DNA of 9,105 nt from Candidatus Elarobacter sp. Its GTDB lineage: Bacteria > Vulcanimicrobiota > Vulcanimicrobiia > Vulcanimicrobiales > Vulcanimicrobiaceae. Position numbers and translations under genes: made by a program. Location: positions 1 to 9,105 of the forward strand of contig JASLGJ010000043.1 in NCBI GenBank assembly GCA_030150085.1. The letters are read 5' to 3'. Under the pieces are notes generated by a model, which saw nothing but the letters and a program-made list of their open reading frames with translations, was not told where the DNA came from and did not search any database. Shown here piece by piece: positions 6,919 to 9,105 of the stretch; the stretch's first letter is position 1, and every line of letters starts with the position of its first letter.

Positions 6919-8346
6919 TTACCGCGCGCCGGCGGCGGGGGCGAGCGCGCGCACCGCCTCGGCGAACAGCTCGCCGCGCTGCTCGGCCGAGTCGAACATG
7001 TCGAACGAGGCGCAGCCCGGCGAGAGCAGCACCACGTCGCCCGGCTCGGCCAGCCCGCGCGCCAAGGCGACCGCCTCGTCCATCGCGGCGGCCCGCTCGA
7101 CCTTGGCCCGGCGCACCACCGCGGCCAGCGCGTCGGCGGCCTCGCCGATCAGCACCGCGGCCTTGGCGCGCGAGCTGATCGCCTTGCCCAGCTCGGCGAA
7201 ATCGGTGCCCTTGGCCTTGCCGCCCGCGATCAGCACGATCGGGCGGTTCTCGAACGCGCGCAGGGCCGCGATCACCGCGCCCGGGTTGGTCGCCTTGGAG
7301 TCGTCCACGTACTCCACCCCGCCGATCGTCGCGACCGGCTCGAGCCGGTGGTGGAGCGGCGCGAAGCCGCGCACGCCGGCGCGGATCGACGCCACGTCGA
7401 GCCCGGCGGCCAGGCCGACCAGGATCGCGCCCATCGCGTTCTCGACGTTGTGCCGGCCGCGCAGCGGGATCTCGTCCGCGTTCATGACGTGCACCGGGCG
7501 CGGGTCGCCGGTCGGCGGCGCGTAGACGATCGCCTGGCCGTTGCGCAGGTAGAGCGTCGACTCGCGGTGCGGCTCGGCCGAGAACCACATGCTGCGCGCG
7601 TGGACGCGGTCGTGCTCCTCGGCCGGCGCGTCGGGGGCCTTGCGCACGCCGGCCACGATCGGGTCGTCGAGGTTGCCGACGAAGGTGTCGCCCGGGCCCT
7701 GGTTTGCGAAGATGCGGAACTTGGCCTCGGCATACTCCTCCATCGAGTGGTAGCGGTCGAGGTGGTCGGGCGTGATGTTGGTGATCAGCGAGACGCGCGG
7801 CTTGAACGAGCGGATCGCCTCGAGCTGGAACGACGAGACCTCGGCCACCACCCAGTCCGACGCGGCGGCGCGCGCGGTCTCGCGGATCAGCGCGTTGCCG
7901 ATGTTGCCCCCGACGTGGACGGTCTTGCCGGCGGCGGCGAAGAGCGCCCCGACCAGCGCGGTGGTGGTCGTCTTGCCCTTGGTGCCGGTGACCGCCACGA
8001 TCGGCGCCTTGCAGATCCGGTAGGCCACCTCGACCTCGCTGAACACCGGGATGCTGGCCGCCTGCACCCGCCGCACCAGCGGCGAGTTGAGCGGGACGCC
8101 GGGCGAGAGCACGGCCACGGTGGTGCGGGCCAGCACCTCGCCCAGCTCGCCGGGCGGGACGAACGGCACGCCGGCCGCGCGCAGCTCGGCCAGCGCCGGG
8201 GCGAGCGCGTCGGGCGAGCCCTCGTCGGTCGCGGCGATCGAGGCCACGCGCGAGCGCAGCACCTCGACCGAGGCGCGCCCGCTGCGCCCCAGGCCGATGA
8301 CGAGGACGTGGTCGTTGTGGTCGAAGCGGCTGGTCGATGCGTTCAT
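6919..8346 (-). CDS. murD: UDP-N-acetylmuramoyl-L-alanine--D-glutamate ligase
   Basis: MurD adds D-Glu to UDP-MurNAc-L-Ala with ATP in the cytoplasm. The protein is 475 aa, slightly longer than the E. coli form (438). Domain 1 has VIGLGRSG (16-23). The ATP domain has TGTKGKTTTT (120-129), the VGGNIGNAL segment, AEVSSFQLE and NITPDHLDRY. It then has GRHNVENA, with the His that is missing in the MurC of this cluster. The C-terminal domain has HHRLEPV, VDDSKATNPGA, AGGKAKGTDF and LLSPGCASFDMFDS with the following RGELF. These last motifs are typical of MurD rather than MurC, MurE or MurF. Part of the extra length is an insertion-like stretch of about 35 residues in the central domain, before the GRHN motif. 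The ATG at 8346 overlaps the mraY stop in ATGA. The stop is TAA, 6 bp before ftsW. Confidence 0.97.
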   Translation of the reverse strand: MNASTSRFDHNDHVLVIGLGRSGRASVEVLRSRVASIAATDEGSPDALAPALAELRAAGVPFVPPGELGEVLARTTVAVLSPGVPLNSPLVRRVQAASIPVFSEVEVAYRICKAPIVAVTGTKGKTTTTALVGALFAAAGKTVHVGGNIGNALIRETARAAASDWVVAEVSSFQLEAIRSFKPRVSLITNITPDHLDRYHSMEEYAEAKFRIFANQGPGDTFVGNLDDPIVAGVRKAPDAPAEEHDRVHARSMWFSAEPHRESTLYLRNGQAIVYAPPTGDPRPVHVMNADEIPLRGRHNVENAMGAILVGLAAGLDVASIRAGVRGFAPLHHRLEPVATIGGVEYVDDSKATNPGAVIAALRAFENRPIVLIAGGKAKGTDFAELGKAISSRAKAAVLIGEAADALAAVVRRAKVERAAAMDEAVALARGLAEPGDVVLLSPGCASFDMFDSAEQRGELFAEAVRALAPAAGAR

Positions 8347-9105
8347 GCGGTGCGTGAGATCAGGGCCAAGCCCAGCAGCGAGAGCGCGAGGGAGGCCAGC
8401 CAGAAGCGCGCGGTGACCGCCGTCTCCGGCATGCCGCCCAGCTCGAAGTGATGATGCAGCGGGCTCATCCGGAACACCCGCCGCCGCGTGGTCTTGTAGG
8501 ATGCGACTTGGATGATGACGCTCAGGGTTTCGGCGGCGAACACGCCCCCGATCAGCAGCAGGAGCAAGTGCGCGCCGCTCAGGATCGCGACGCCCGCCAG
8601 CGCGCCGCCCAGCGCGAGCGAGCCGGTGTCGCCCATGAACACCCGCGCCGGGTGGCGATTGTAGACGAGGAAGCCGAGCACCGCGCCCGCCATCGCGGCG
8701 CCGAAGGCCGCCACGCCGAACGGCGCTCCGGCGATGCCGGCCGCGCAGATCAGCACCAGGAGCGGCGGCACGACCGTCCCGCCAGCTAGCCCGTCGAGCC
8801 CGTCGGTCAAGTTCACCGCGTGGGTGGTCGCGAGCACGACGCAGACCGACAGCCCGTACCACAGCCAAGCGGGCACCGTGCCCGGGCCCAGCAGCACCGG
8901 CGCGTGCGGCCCGGCGACGAGCAGGAACAGCGCCGCGGCGACCGCGGTCAGGGCGAACTTGGGCAGCGCGCGCAGGCCGCGGTTCTTGCGCTTGCGGATC
9001 GAGGCCAGGTCGTCGACCGCCCCGATCGCCATGCAGCCGTACACGAGCACCGCCAGCGCGAGCGTCTCGCGCCCCGGCACGACCAGCAGCGCGACCAGCG
9101 GGGCG
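8343..9105 (-). CDS. mraY: Phospho-N-acetylmuramoyl-pentapeptide transferase (5' partial)
   Basis: MraY is a multi-pass membrane enzyme that moves phospho-MurNAc-pentapeptide from UDP onto undecaprenyl phosphate, giving lipid I. The window edge cuts off the N-terminus. The frame is open to base 9105, so the GTG at 9080 is not the start, and about 254 codons of a usual 320-360 are seen. Motifs in order are GAVDD (the Asp-Asp pair, about 30 visible residues in), NLTDGLDGLAGG, FMGDTGSLALGG (catalytic-type Asp codon at 8628-8630) and, near the end, MSPLHHHFELGG. The HHH motif and the dcw position separate it from WecA/TagO relatives. Several hydrophobic helices lie between the motifs. The stop overlaps the murD start by 4 bp, and murE/murF would be expected upstream. 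Confidence 0.96.
   Translation of the reverse strand, partial: APLVALLVVPGRETLALAVLVYGCMAIGAVDDLASIRKRKNRGLRALPKFALTAVAAALFLLVAGPHAPVLLGPGTVPAWLWYGLSVCVVLATTHAVNLTDGLDGLAGGTVVPPLLVLICAAGIAGAPFGVAAFGAAMAGAVLGFLVYNRHPARVFMGDTGSLALGGALAGVAILSGAHLLLLLIGGVFAAETLSVIIQVASYKTTRRRVFRMSPLHHHFELGGMPETAVTARFWLASLALSLLGLALISRTA

Noticed and set aside
5695..8451. A 918-codon open frame on the plus strand opposite ftsW and murD
   Set aside because: It lies antisense to two clear genes. Its translation is a low-complexity run of Arg, His, Gln, Glu and Ala, as expected when the complement of high-GC codons is read, and it has no recognisable domain.

Overview
The window is very GC-rich bacterial chromosome (roughly 70% by eye). 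It holds the middle and end of a cell-wall and division (dcw) cluster on the minus strand, facing one truncated protease-like gene on the plus strand. Nothing marks it as phage, plasmid or recently acquired DNA. Taxonomy cannot be fixed from here. The base composition, together with a tandem retropepsin-PDZ protein of a kind I associate with Candidatus Eremiobacterota (WPS-2) and a few other high-GC groups, makes that phylum a guess only.

Layout. On the plus strand, 1-1140 is the 3' part of a secreted-looking aspartyl protease with two retropepsin-type lobes and a C-terminal PDZ domain. It converges on the cluster across a 143-bp intergenic gap (1141-1283) that contains a hairpin able to act as a weak shared terminator. 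Reading the minus strand from the right edge, the genes are mraY (5' end outside the window), murD, ftsW, murG, murC, murB and ddl. All are intact except mraY, and all run in one direction. Junctions are 4-bp overlaps (mraY/murD, murG/murC, murC/murB), a 13-bp overlap (murB/ddl) or gaps of 6-7 bp (murD/ftsW, ftsW/murG). No internal promoter is visible, so this is almost certainly one transcript started outside the window.

How the genes work together. MurB reduces UDP-GlcNAc-enolpyruvate to UDP-MurNAc. MurC and MurD add L-Ala and D-Glu. Ddl makes the D-Ala-D-Ala that MurF later attaches. MraY moves the finished muropeptide onto undecaprenyl phosphate (lipid I), MurG adds GlcNAc (lipid II), and FtsW polymerises lipid II at the division septum. 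The genes expected before mraY (murE, murF, ftsI and so on) would lie beyond position 9105.

The region is mostly orthodox. The points worth a second look are an extra stretch of about 18 residues in the first lobe of MurG, encoded by DNA with inverted-repeat features; the end of the cluster at ddl with no ftsQ-ftsA-ftsZ; a His-to-Ile change in a conserved MurC motif; no Shine-Dalgarno sequence at normal spacing before any of the six visible starts; and the two-lobed protease with one altered active-site motif. I see no new biological system here.
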